Position numbers and translations under genes: made by a program | Notes under the pieces: model-generated | The model's input: the letters and a program-made list of their open reading frames with translations, nothing else | What the model was told of the DNA's origin: nothing | The model's database searches: none | Part shown: positions 1 to 7,499 of the stretch, in pieces | Numbering within the stretch: position 1 is the stretch's first letter | How the letters are laid out: each line of letters opens with the position of its first letter | DNA from: JBLIRR01 sp049472395 | Lineage (GTDB): Bacteria; SZUA-182; DTGQ01; JBLIRR01 | Length of the DNA: 64,000 nucleotides | Assembly (NCBI GenBank): GCA_049472395.1 | Contig: JBLIRR010000014.1 | Span: forward strand, 62,001 to 126,000 | Direction of reading: 5' to 3'

Positions 1-206
1 GGATTATCAACGGTGCGTGCTGATCCTGGTTCACCGGTTTCAACGTGGTTTTAAAAAAAGGGGAGCGGTATATGTATCGTTCAATAATCTCTCTTTTTCC
101 CAAGAGAATTTTTGTCGCCTCTCTGTGTAAATTTCTTTTTGCTTGAATAGAGAGTATAGATTCTTTCACTCGTATTGTAAAAGAAACTAATCGTGCAGTA
201 TCCATA
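1..206 (-). CDS. UPF0280 (ApbE-like) family protein, N-terminal part
   Basis: Partial gene: it starts at 206 on the minus strand and runs off the left edge of the window, leaving 68 codons. The reading begins MDTARLVSF, continues with TIRVKESILSIQAKR and ILLGKREIIERYI, and ends near KPVNQDQHAPLII. This matches the N-terminal pattern I know from UPF0280 proteins (LVSF..VVKETDL, a middle KYR..IE.YI segment, SLEPLPVD..AP). The family is distantly related to ApbE flavin transferases and its function is not established. The start is uncertain: an AGGATAAGG ribosome-binding sequence lies 14 bases upstream of the ATG, rather far, so an upstream non-ATG start is possible. It is divergent from the PilZ gene. 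Family call is from recalled similarity, not a search. Confidence 0.72.
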
Positions 207-370
207 TAAATGTTTTTAGCCTTATCCTACTTTTTTTATTCATTGTAAATAAAATTCCGTTTTTTTCAAGTTTTTTTGAGCATTATTAAAGAATTTTTGA
301 ATATTTGAATGATGACAACCGATAAAATATTCATGGTCATATTATTTTAATAATGAAAGGAAATTCATCA

Positions 371-1243
371 ATGAGCATGGAAATTATTTTAAAACTTGGT
401 TTCAGTGCCGCGATATGTATACCCATTCTCATTATTGTGTGGGTAGCTATTCTCTTTATAAGAAAACAGATGTTTGGTCCAGATGAGAAACGTAATGTAT
501 TCATTCAGCCAGATGCAATTGGTGTGGAGAGGCGTCAATATGAAAGAGTAGATGTTGCATGGCCAGTTATAATGGAGACATCAGAGGGAGTCTTGAATAC
601 AGAAACAGTAAATATTAGTCTTAGCGGCGCCTTTATAATTTGTCAGAAGCCGCTGCCTATAAAAGAAATATTCCCTTTGACTATTAATATTCCTAATAAT
701 CAGTCTTTATCAATGACCGCAGAAGTCGTCTGGTCAAATTCGAATATTTCTGAAGATATGATTGTAAATCGTGGGATGGGGATTCGTTTTCTCAAAATAT
801 CGAAAGAAGACCGCCAACTGCTCAATAATGTGTTACAAAATCTTCATTCCCAAAAGAATGAAACAATAAATCTTAAGGATATGCCCTTAGTGGAAAGACG
901 CCAGCATGAAAGATATGAGATCACATGGCCCGTTAAAATGGAGACTTCCCAAGGGACTATGATAGCAGAAACAAAAGATATCAGCATAAGTGGGGCCTTT
1001 ATTATGTGCCAACAACCACTTCCTCTTAACGAAAATTTTACTCTTGCATTTACTATCCCTAACCATGATCCTATAGAATTAAATGCAGAGGTCATATGGA
1101 CAAATATAAATGTTCCGGCTGATAAAATCGTGAAGAGAGGTATGGGAGTGCGTTATATTCAGGTATCAGAGGAAGTCAGACACCATCTCTTAAAAGCGCT
1201 AAAAGAATATACTCAAGCCAGTCCTGAATCTGATAAATCATAA
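371..1243 (+). CDS. Membrane-anchored tandem PilZ-domain protein
   Basis: A 290-residue protein with an N-terminal membrane segment (about residues 4-28, a run of I/L/V ending at IRKQ) followed by two PilZ domains in the cytoplasm. Domain 1 (about 50-150) has RRQYER and NISLSGAF; domain 2 (about 175-280) has RRQHER and DISISGAF. These correspond to the RxxxR and [D/N]xSxxG c-di-GMP-binding motifs of the family. The two halves are clearly duplicates of one another. I chose the ATG at 371 over the in-frame ATG at 353 because AAAGG at 356-360 sits 10 bases before it. It probably transmits c-di-GMP signals at the inner membrane; its target is not evident. It is followed by a separately promoted regulator gene. 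Confidence 0.88.
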   Translation: MSMEIILKLGFSAAICIPILIIVWVAILFIRKQMFGPDEKRNVFIQPDAIGVERRQYERVDVAWPVIMETSEGVLNTETVNISLSGAFIICQKPLPIKEIFPLTINIPNNQSLSMTAEVVWSNSNISEDMIVNRGMGIRFLKISKEDRQLLNNVLQNLHSQKNETINLKDMPLVERRQHERYEITWPVKMETSQGTMIAETKDISISGAFIMCQQPLPLNENFTLAFTIPNHDPIELNAEVIWTNINVPADKIVKRGMGVRYIQVSEEVRHHLLKALKEYTQASPESDKS

Positions 1244-1319
1244 GGTACAAGGTGTGTGTCGTTCTGGAGAGATTCACATACCGCACAAATCCTTAGGGGG
1301 TGTTAAATTTGCAATGGTT

Positions 1320-1348
1320 TTGAAAAGCATTATATACTAAAGTATAAT
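1320..1348 (+). promoter_or_regulatory. Predicted sigma-70 promoter for the sigma-54 activator gene
   Basis: TTGAAA (1320-1325), a 17-base spacer and a perfect TATAAT (1343-1348) lie about 59 bases upstream of the ATG at 1407. Seen directly in sequence; activity is inferred. Confidence 0.5.
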
Positions 1349-1406
1349 CTTAGAAAGACCTAGAGGAATATTTAGATTAAAATTGTAAGCACTCAGCAGA
1401 AGGTAG

Positions 1407-4148
1407 ATGCGTAAGTTTTTGAAAAGAACAATAAAAATAGTCTCTCCACTAGTAGTTTTATTGATTATACTTATCCTTGCCGAATTGATCCATCTGAAAT
1501 TTGAAGAGTATGTATTTTTTCAATTTCAGGATCAACAACTCGCAATAGCCAAAAATACCGCAAAGAGCCTTGGGACTTTATTTGAAGAGATAAAGAAATG
1601 TTCCCTCATGTTAGCGGAGCTGGCTTTTATTGAAGATGAGGACAACTTGGCGCTCAAGGAGCCGGACCATATATATCAAATATATTCAGAAATAATTAAC
1701 GCAATCTATCGAATTGATAAGAATGGCGATATAATTTTCAAATTCCCTAAAGAAGCTGAACTTTTAGATTATGAATTAATTAAGAGGATTATTGATAATC
1801 ATAGAGAGGATTATAGTGCCGCGTTCCACATTTACGAGTATAGGGGAGGAATAATCTTAACTGTTGCTCCTATTTATAAAGATATGAGACTGGACAGTCT
1901 CATTATTATTGAAATAAATATACATCAGATTGCACATAATTATGTGAATGACATTGATACTGAAGAAGGATCTTTTGGACTAATATTAAATGAGAGAAAT
2001 GAGATTATTTTCCATACATCAGCCTATAAAGATTCAAAACTTAATGTGTCTGATGTAATGAAAATCGTGGATGAAGGATATGCTGCCACAGGTAAGAAAA
2101 AATTACGGTATTTCTTTGATATTCATGGTAGTTTGGAAGAGTTTCAAATCGTTCGGTCTTCTTTCTTTGTAGGAGACTATAAATGGAAAATATTTTATGC
2201 TATTCCCTATAATCTTATTGCAGATCCGATAAAAGCTGTCCATAAATATATCCTATTGCTTTTGGCTGCGGTAGTGATATTATTTACTTCTGCTACTATT
2301 GTAATAAGTAATATGAACAAAAGAAGGATAAGATATGAGGAGGAAAGGAAACATATTAAGGAAGCGCTCAAATTAGAAAATAAAATAAAAGAATCTGAGG
2401 AAAGATTAAGAGCAATTATTGAATCAATAGGCAGTGACAGAATAGTCATTATAGATAGAGAGCTGCACATAAGTTGGGCAAACAAACTGGCATTGGAAGA
2501 GTCCGGTGATATAATAGGAAAGAGCTATTATGATATTTATAAGCTTGCTCAGACAACACAAAAGCCTTTTTTCATACAAAAAACATTTGAGGATGGGAAG
2601 GTTCATTTTTCAGAAGAATATATCCAATATGAGGATAAAACGAACTGGTTTCTCTCAAGCTCATCTCCTATCATGGGTATAAATAATGAGGTCAACGCAG
2701 TAGTAGTGACAGCAAAAAATATCACTGAGTTGAAGAGGTTGGAAATTGAAATTAAAGAAAGCAAACATCTGCTTGATAAAATTATGGAAAATATGAATGA
2801 TGGAATCAGAGTAATAGACAGCAAATATACTATTTGTTTTATGAACACACGATTAATCGAAAAATTTGGTAATCAAGTGGGAAAGAAATGTTATAAAATT
2901 TTTAAAGATACAAATAACCCCTGTCAATTTTGTGAATTATCAGCACTTCTAGAAAAAAGGAAAAGCAGTTTTAATTTAATCCAGAGTGATATAAATCAAG
3001 GACTAATCGAAATCTCTGCATCATTAATTAAATCTGATAAGGGTGAGCAATCAATTATTGAAGTGCTCAGAGATATTACAGAGCGCAAAGAATTGGAGGA
3101 CCGTCTTCACAAGTCTGAAGAGCTTAGGGCAAAAGAGTTAATGGAGCGCTATAGATTTGGGAATATTATCGGCAAGAGTCCAAGCATGCAAAAAATATAT
3201 GATTTAATAGAAGTAGTTGCGCAAAGTAAAACGAGTGTTTTATTGCAAGGCGAAACCGGCACCGGTAAGGAATTGATCGCTCGAGCCATTCATTATAATA
3301 GTCCTTTCAAGGAAAAACCCTTTGTTGAATTATGTTGTTCTGTACTATCAGAGAATTTATTGGAAAGTGAATTATTTGGGCATGTACGAGGGGCATTTAC
3401 GGGGGCCATTAAAGATAAAATTGGTAGATTTGAAATGGCAAATGGCGGGACAATTTTATTAGATGAAATAGGAGAGATAAGCCCATCTGTGCAAGTTAAG
3501 CTTTTAAGGGTATTGCAGGAAAGGGAATTTATTCCCGTGGGCGGAGGGAAACCAATAAAAGTCGATTTGCGTATTATAGCAGCGACAAATAAAGATTTGA
3601 AAAAAGCGGTTGAGCAGGGTGAATTTAGAGAGGATCTTTATTATCGTCTTAATGTGGTTCCTATTCATATCCCCCCTTTGAGAGAACGAAAAGAAGATAT
3701 TCCTTTTTTGGCTCGGCATTTTCTCGAAAAATTTAAGAAAATATTCAACAAAAAGATAAAAGCTTTTTCTCCTCAAACTTTAGATTGTTTGCTGCACTAT
3801 AATTGGCCTGGAAATATTCGGCAATTGGAAAATGCAATAGAACACGCATGCGTAAAATGTGGCGGAGAGATTATTATCAGGGAGAATTTGCCGGAAGAAA
3901 TATTGGCTGGGAATACCACAATGAACGATAAGAGTGGGGAAGTAATTAAAAATGATAAAAATGAAAATAAAACAAGCCTTGAAAAGGCTCCTGATAGGCA
4001 TTTGAAAGATATTGAGGTGAATGAATTAGTAAAGGTGCTTGAAGAAACTGATTGGAATATCTCAAAAACTGCAAAAATATTGGGTATAGGAAGAGCAACT
4101 GTCTATAGAAAAATCTCCAAATATAATTTAAAGGCAAAATTAAATTGA
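1407..4148 (+). CDS. Membrane-bound sensor-type sigma-54-dependent transcriptional activator
   Basis: A 913-residue one-component regulator. Order: membrane segment (about 10-28), a roughly 250-residue extracytoplasmic domain of Cache-like size, second membrane segment (about 290-308), a short coiled coil, two PAS domains (about 340-450 and 465-575, the second with CQFCE), then a sigma-54 AAA+ domain. Walker A GETGTGKE starts at residue 615 and the sigma-54 contact loop GAFTGA is at 662-667; a Fis-type helix-turn-helix (NISKTAKILGIGRATVYRKI) ends the protein. Such activators hydrolyse ATP to open sigma-54 promoters. Unlike the usual kinase plus NtrC pair, sensing and transcriptional output are in one membrane protein. 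AGAAGG just upstream supports the start. The ligand and target promoters are unknown. Confidence 0.9.
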   Translation: MRKFLKRTIKIVSPLVVLLIILILAELIHLKFEEYVFFQFQDQQLAIAKNTAKSLGTLFEEIKKCSLMLAELAFIEDEDNLALKEPDHIYQIYSEIINAIYRIDKNGDIIFKFPKEAELLDYELIKRIIDNHREDYSAAFHIYEYRGGIILTVAPIYKDMRLDSLIIIEINIHQIAHNYVNDIDTEEGSFGLILNERNEIIFHTSAYKDSKLNVSDVMKIVDEGYAATGKKKLRYFFDIHGSLEEFQIVRSSFFVGDYKWKIFYAIPYNLIADPIKAVHKYILLLLAAVVILFTSATIVISNMNKRRIRYEEERKHIKEALKLENKIKESEERLRAIIESIGSDRIVIIDRELHISWANKLALEESGDIIGKSYYDIYKLAQTTQKPFFIQKTFEDGKVHFSEEYIQYEDKTNWFLSSSSPIMGINNEVNAVVVTAKNITELKRLEIEIKESKHLLDKIMENMNDGIRVIDSKYTICFMNTRLIEKFGNQVGKKCYKIFKDTNNPCQFCELSALLEKRKSSFNLIQSDINQGLIEISASLIKSDKGEQSIIEVLRDITERKELEDRLHKSEELRAKELMERYRFGNIIGKSPSMQKIYDLIEVVAQSKTSVLLQGETGTGKELIARAIHYNSPFKEKPFVELCCSVLSENLLESELFGHVRGAFTGAIKDKIGRFEMANGGTILLDEIGEISPSVQVKLLRVLQEREFIPVGGGKPIKVDLRIIAATNKDLKKAVEQGEFREDLYYRLNVVPIHIPPLRERKEDIPFLARHFLEKFKKIFNKKIKAFSPQTLDCLLHYNWPGNIRQLENAIEHACVKCGGEIIIRENLPEEILAGNTTMNDKSGEVIKNDKNENKTSLEKAPDRHLKDIEVNELVKVLEETDWNISKTAKILGIGRATVYRKISKYNLKAKLN

Positions 4149-4174
4149 GAATGATGTTATAATTCATTTTTTGT

Positions 4175-4210
4175 GTATCAAGATGATACAGATATGTATC
4201 GTCTTGATAC
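4175..4210. repeat. Near-perfect 15-bp inverted repeat downstream of the activator gene
   Basis: Arms GTATCAAGATGATAC (4175-4189) and GTATCGTCTTGATAC (4196-4210) pair with one G-T wobble around a six-base centre. No T-run follows, so it is not a classic intrinsic terminator; it could be an RNA stabiliser or a binding site. Confidence 0.7.
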
Positions 4211-4487
4211 CTGTCTCACCCGAAAGGTAGTGTTAATTTATCCTCTATATTTTTATAAGCTATTGTTTTATAAAGGCATAACCATGTTGGCAAATAAATT
4301 GCAGTTAATAAAAAGTATCCCGAATGATAAGGCTATCATGAAGCGTGCTGGGGAGCGGCTGATAGCCTTATTATTCTCTCTTTTCTTCTCTTTAGGATGA
4401 GGTAGGCAGGTTATTGAAATAATAACCTGCCGAAATTATTTTAAGCCTTAAAAAATTCACAACCCATTTAATGTTCGATGTTCATTC

Positions 4488-4590
4488 TTTTAAATTCTCC
4501 ACAGAGAGCATAGAGGACTCAGAGATTCATACTCCCTCTATGATCTCTGTGTCCTCTATGGTAAAATAATAATCCCCGTGAGTGACCTTT
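4488..4590 (-). repeat. Dispersed palindromic repeat, ACAGAGGACACAGAG family
   Basis: Arms CATAGAGGACTCAGAGA (4509-4525) and TCTCTGTGTCCTCTATG (4544-4560) form a 17-bp stem with one mismatch. About 74 bases (4488-4561) are nearly the same as the reverse complement of 38676-38750. The adjoining 4561-4590, read on the minus strand, matches the CACGGG-TATTATTATTTTACC spacer seen at 24711-24737 and 13597-13620. Confidence 0.8.
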
Positions 4591-4622
4591 TGAAATTCTT
4601 TGTGATTGCTCTGGGGTGTTTG

Positions 4623-4651
4623 TTGAAAAATAATATAATTCATGCTATACA
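4623..4651 (+). promoter_or_regulatory. Predicted promoter placing the start site at the ATG of the M48 gene
   Basis: TTGAAA (4623-4628), a 17-base spacer ending in TGC (extended -10) and TATACA (4646-4651). Only six bases separate the -10 box from the ATG at 4658, so the predicted transcript would be leaderless. Confidence 0.5.
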
Positions 4652-4657
4652 TTTATC

Positions 4658-5992
4658 ATGGACCAGAATAATATCAAACAAATAGCTGTTCTCTTAATCC
4701 TTTTTATTGTGAGTTGGTTTATTAGTGCCCCCTCTTATTCAAATAAGGCAGAGGTGAGCCCAGAGATTGAGACGGGACGCAAGGTCTTTGAAAATATTCG
4801 ACCGCATTTGAATTTTTCAGAAAATCCTTTGATTAAGGAGTCTATTGAGAGATTAGGAAAAAGGATATTGAAAAATCTTCCTACTGATAAATTCGAGTTT
4901 CAATTTTTCCCAATTCAATCCAATGAGATGAATGCCTTTGCCCTGCCAAATGGATATATTATCATTACAGATCGCTTAATTGAGAATATTACTAGTGAAG
5001 AAGAGTTGGCTTTTGTACTGGCTCATGAGACAGCCCACATATTGAGACATCATTTTATGAATTTTGTTAAAAGAAAGAGTAGTCTCGACTTAGCGACAGT
5101 CGCAACCATGATCGTAGGGATTATGGCTAGCAAGGATGGGGATCTTCAAGAGGGAATCCCTGCCATTGCCCTGGGCCTGAATCAGAATTTTTCTTTAAAA
5201 TATAGTAGGGAACAAGAATTTGAGGCTGATCATTATGGGATGCGTTATCTGCTGCAAGCGGGCTATGATGGCCAAGGTGGGATTGAATTTATGAAAAAAC
5301 TTCAACGATTGGAAAGGCTTTTTATTTCTATTCCAGCCTATTTATCAACACACCCCCTTACTCATGAACGTATTACTAATCTTGAGGGCTTAATAGAGGG
5401 GAAAAAGTCTGCTGAAAAGGGTACTACTATTAATATAGAACGATTGAAAATCTGGTGTATGCTTGAGTCTGAGAGTGCAGACACAATGCAAGGGGATTTG
5501 CTTTCAAAATACCAGGCAGATAAGTCTAATGTAAATCTGATTTATGCATTGGCACGAACGTATGAGAAAAGAGGTAATGCAAGCAAGGCGGAAAAGTTTT
5601 ACAAAGAAGGTCTTGAAATTTCTCCTCATGACATTGATATATTGAGAGATTATGGGATTTTTTTATTTCGATGGGGAAGATTAAAGGAAGCGCAGCCTCA
5701 ATTTCAATCTGCCCTTGAATTGGCTCATGACGATTTTTTATCATTGCATTATCTCGGACGATGTTTCATGGATTTAAACCGTGATGATGAAGCAATAGAG
5801 AGACTTGAAAAATCCGTGCAAAATAATCCTGAGTTTGCTGATAATTATAATTTTCTCGGCATATTATATAAAAAAAAGAATCTGGAACAAAAATCGCATC
5901 AGAATTTTAAGAAATATTTCTCTTTAATAGGAAATAAATTTTCAGCGCAGTTTCATGACAATAAAATCAATGGCAAAAATGTCGGAAAGTAA
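4658..5992 (+). CDS. Periplasmic M48 metalloprotease with TPR repeats (BepA/YfgC-like)
   Basis: A 444-residue secreted zinc protease. It has an N-terminal signal sequence (about 1-27), an M48 catalytic domain with HETAH at 123-127 and the downstream EFEAD zinc-ligand segment at about 187-191, and TPR repeats from about residue 280 to the end. Length and order match BepA/YfgC (about 490 residues), which degrades or assists misassembled outer-membrane proteins; that role is inferred from the architecture. No Shine-Dalgarno sequence precedes the ATG, and the promoter at 4623-4651 would start transcription at the ATG itself. It is followed by another small exported protein. Confidence 0.88.
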   Translation: MDQNNIKQIAVLLILFIVSWFISAPSYSNKAEVSPEIETGRKVFENIRPHLNFSENPLIKESIERLGKRILKNLPTDKFEFQFFPIQSNEMNAFALPNGYIIITDRLIENITSEEELAFVLAHETAHILRHHFMNFVKRKSSLDLATVATMIVGIMASKDGDLQEGIPAIALGLNQNFSLKYSREQEFEADHYGMRYLLQAGYDGQGGIEFMKKLQRLERLFISIPAYLSTHPLTHERITNLEGLIEGKKSAEKGTTINIERLKIWCMLESESADTMQGDLLSKYQADKSNVNLIYALARTYEKRGNASKAEKFYKEGLEISPHDIDILRDYGIFLFRWGRLKEAQPQFQSALELAHDDFLSLHYLGRCFMDLNRDDEAIERLEKSVQNNPEFADNYNFLGILYKKKNLEQKSHQNFKKYFSLIGNKFSAQFHDNKINGKNVGK

Positions 5993-6074
5993 ATGTAAAT
6001 TTTAATTTTATGGATTTACAATATGTGGGGAATACATTAATCAACCTAAGAATTCCATGCAAAAAAGGAAATAT

Positions 6075-6677
6075 ATGAAAAAGAGAAAATATATAGTGTA
6101 TTGTGGAACTTTTCTTATTATCAGCGGACTTTTATGTTTCATCAAACCTGCCGTATGCAAAGATAGTAAAGAGATTGCTGGCTATGAAAGAATGAGTATA
6201 CAAGAATTTGCAGAAACCATTCATATGAATCCTGATGATATGATAAATACTCTTAAAAGGAATGGGATGCGGGTAAAGGATGCTCATCAGCTGATTAATG
6301 ATGTTGCAATGAATAACGAAGTGCCTCCCGAAGTAATATATGACATAATGGTACGTTACGCTGACACATTTAAGAATAATCCTTCGGATAATCCCTCTGA
6401 ACCTTCCATAGATTCTAAGTCAGACGCAAAAACATTCCAAAAGAAAAAAAATAAACAGAAGGATGGCCTGGGCAAGGGGTATGGACAGCAGACAATAGAA
6501 GAGGTATGCCGCACTTTGAATATACCAATAGAGAAAGCTGAAAAAAGATTAAAAGCAAAGGGTATAGTTGCGAATAGGACAACTGAATTAAGGGATATTG
6601 CGGGAAAATATAATGTCAGGCCACGGGATATCGTTGATATTATAAAAACCAAGCAAAAGAGATTTTTTTGGTTTTAA
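6075..6677 (+). CDS. Small exported protein with two repeats of a helical motif
   Basis: A 200-residue protein with an N-terminal hydrophobic segment (IVYCGTFLIISGLLCF) acting as signal or anchor. The mature part has two related blocks of about 55 residues: the first from GYERMSIQEFAETI to PPEVIYDIM, the second from GYGQQTIEEVCRTL to RPRDIVDIIK, separated by a Lys/Ser-rich linker. Each block is predicted helical, with a pattern G-x-x-T-[I]-E-E-x-x-x-x-L...A...L-[R]-x-[I]-A...V.P.[D/E][I/V]. I recall a similar block at the C-terminus of some DUF4405 membrane proteins but cannot name a function. I chose ATG 6075 over 6057 because AAAAGGA sits five bases before it. Function unknown. Confidence 0.7.
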   Translation: MKKRKYIVYCGTFLIISGLLCFIKPAVCKDSKEIAGYERMSIQEFAETIHMNPDDMINTLKRNGMRVKDAHQLINDVAMNNEVPPEVIYDIMVRYADTFKNNPSDNPSEPSIDSKSDAKTFQKKKNKQKDGLGKGYGQQTIEEVCRTLNIPIEKAEKRLKAKGIVANRTTELRDIAGKYNVRPRDIVDIIKTKQKRFFWF

Positions 6678-6693
6678 ACAGCAATTCCGATGG

Positions 6694-6720
6694 TTGACTT
6701 TCTTTTTTAACTTCTATAAT
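6694..6720 (+). promoter_or_regulatory. Possible promoter for the glgB operon
   Basis: TTGACT (6694-6699) and a perfect TATAAT (6715-6720) lie upstream of the gene at 6771, but the 15-base spacer is shorter than optimal. Confidence 0.35.
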
Positions 6721-6770
6721 ATATCGACATAAATTTTATAATCTGAATTGCTGCAATGAGAGGTAATGAT

Positions 6771-7475
6771 ATGAAATTTAAAAGAGAATTTTTTCCGAGG
6801 GTAAGAAAAACCACAGTCCCACGACCCGTTGTGGTCCCTGAAACCGATGTATTATCGCAATGGGGATCAGCAAAAGCAACTGATGCGATAATTTATGGGC
6901 CAAATTGGTATCATGATGAGGAACAAGATCTTATTGAGATATATGATGCCGGGGCAGCGGTATGTTTTCGTCATATACTTCCTAAGAAAAATAAATATGA
7001 GAGAGAGGGGTTGTATCTTCTTTTATCTATAGCTTACAGAACAACAGAAAATGCAAATGTGAATATAAGGAGTTTCTCAGGCTGGCATGTATCCCTCCCA
7101 AATTCAGTAGAAGGATCCATGTACGTTGATAAGCAAACCTACCATTGGGTTTCTGATGATTACTGTATTAATATTAACTCAATTTTTCTAGGCGAGAAAT
7201 TATGGCTGCAACGAGTTGATTGGGAATGGGTGAGTCGTGAGACTATTTTTGAAGATGAATATTATAAAGATCCATGGTTATACCGCATTCAAAAAGAAGT
7301 CAGTGCTCTTTACTCAAAAAAACATATTACAAAGAGTGTCGTGGAAGATTTCTTAATACAGAGAATTAAAGATGATCCTAATTTTGCGAAACGCTGTCTT
7401 ATGCTTTTAACGAATGATAAACTCTATGAAAAGGATCTGGTTTCGTTATACAAAGATTTAGGTGTTGAAGAATAA
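6771..7475 (+). CDS. Unrecognised protein upstream of glgB
   Basis: A 234-residue soluble protein that I do not recognise. It has no signal peptide or membrane segment. The N-terminal half is rich in Trp and Tyr (SQWGSAK, YGPNWYHDEEQDL, FSGWHVSLP, YHWVSDDYC), consistent with a beta-sandwich or carbohydrate-contacting fold; the C-terminal 80 residues are charged and probably helical. GAGAGG at 6758-6763 is placed seven bases before the ATG at 6771 and not before the in-frame ATG at 6756, so I use 6771. It ends 24 bases before glgB and probably shares its transcript, which suggests a link to glycogen or glucan metabolism, but that is context only. Confidence 0.75.
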   Translation: MKFKREFFPRVRKTTVPRPVVVPETDVLSQWGSAKATDAIIYGPNWYHDEEQDLIEIYDAGAAVCFRHILPKKNKYEREGLYLLLSIAYRTTENANVNIRSFSGWHVSLPNSVEGSMYVDKQTYHWVSDDYCININSIFLGEKLWLQRVDWEWVSRETIFEDEYYKDPWLYRIQKEVSALYSKKHITKSVVEDFLIQRIKDDPNFAKRCLMLLTNDKLYEKDLVSLYKDLGVEE

Positions 7476-7499
7476 AATAAATCAAGAAGGGGAAGAAGT

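Larger units (their letters stand above)
4149..4657. other. Intergenic region with hairpin, dispersed repeat and promoter
   Basis: 509 bases without a convincing gene. It holds a long hairpin (4175-4210), a palindromic dispersed repeat (4488-4590) and the promoter of the M48 protease gene (4623-4651). A 75-codon open frame at 4173-4400 overlaps the hairpin, uses GTG as start and has no family resemblance, so it was not called. Confidence 0.7.

Noticed and set aside
1..54. Plus-strand open frame ending at 54 (GLSTVRADPGSPVSTWF) that could be a gene tail
   Set aside because: The minus strand of the same stretch gives a clear UPF0280-type N-terminus over 206 bases; the plus-strand frame is short and has no recognisable family.
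4173..4400. 75-codon open frame
   Set aside because: It starts with GTG inside a hairpin, has no ribosome-binding site and no recognisable features.
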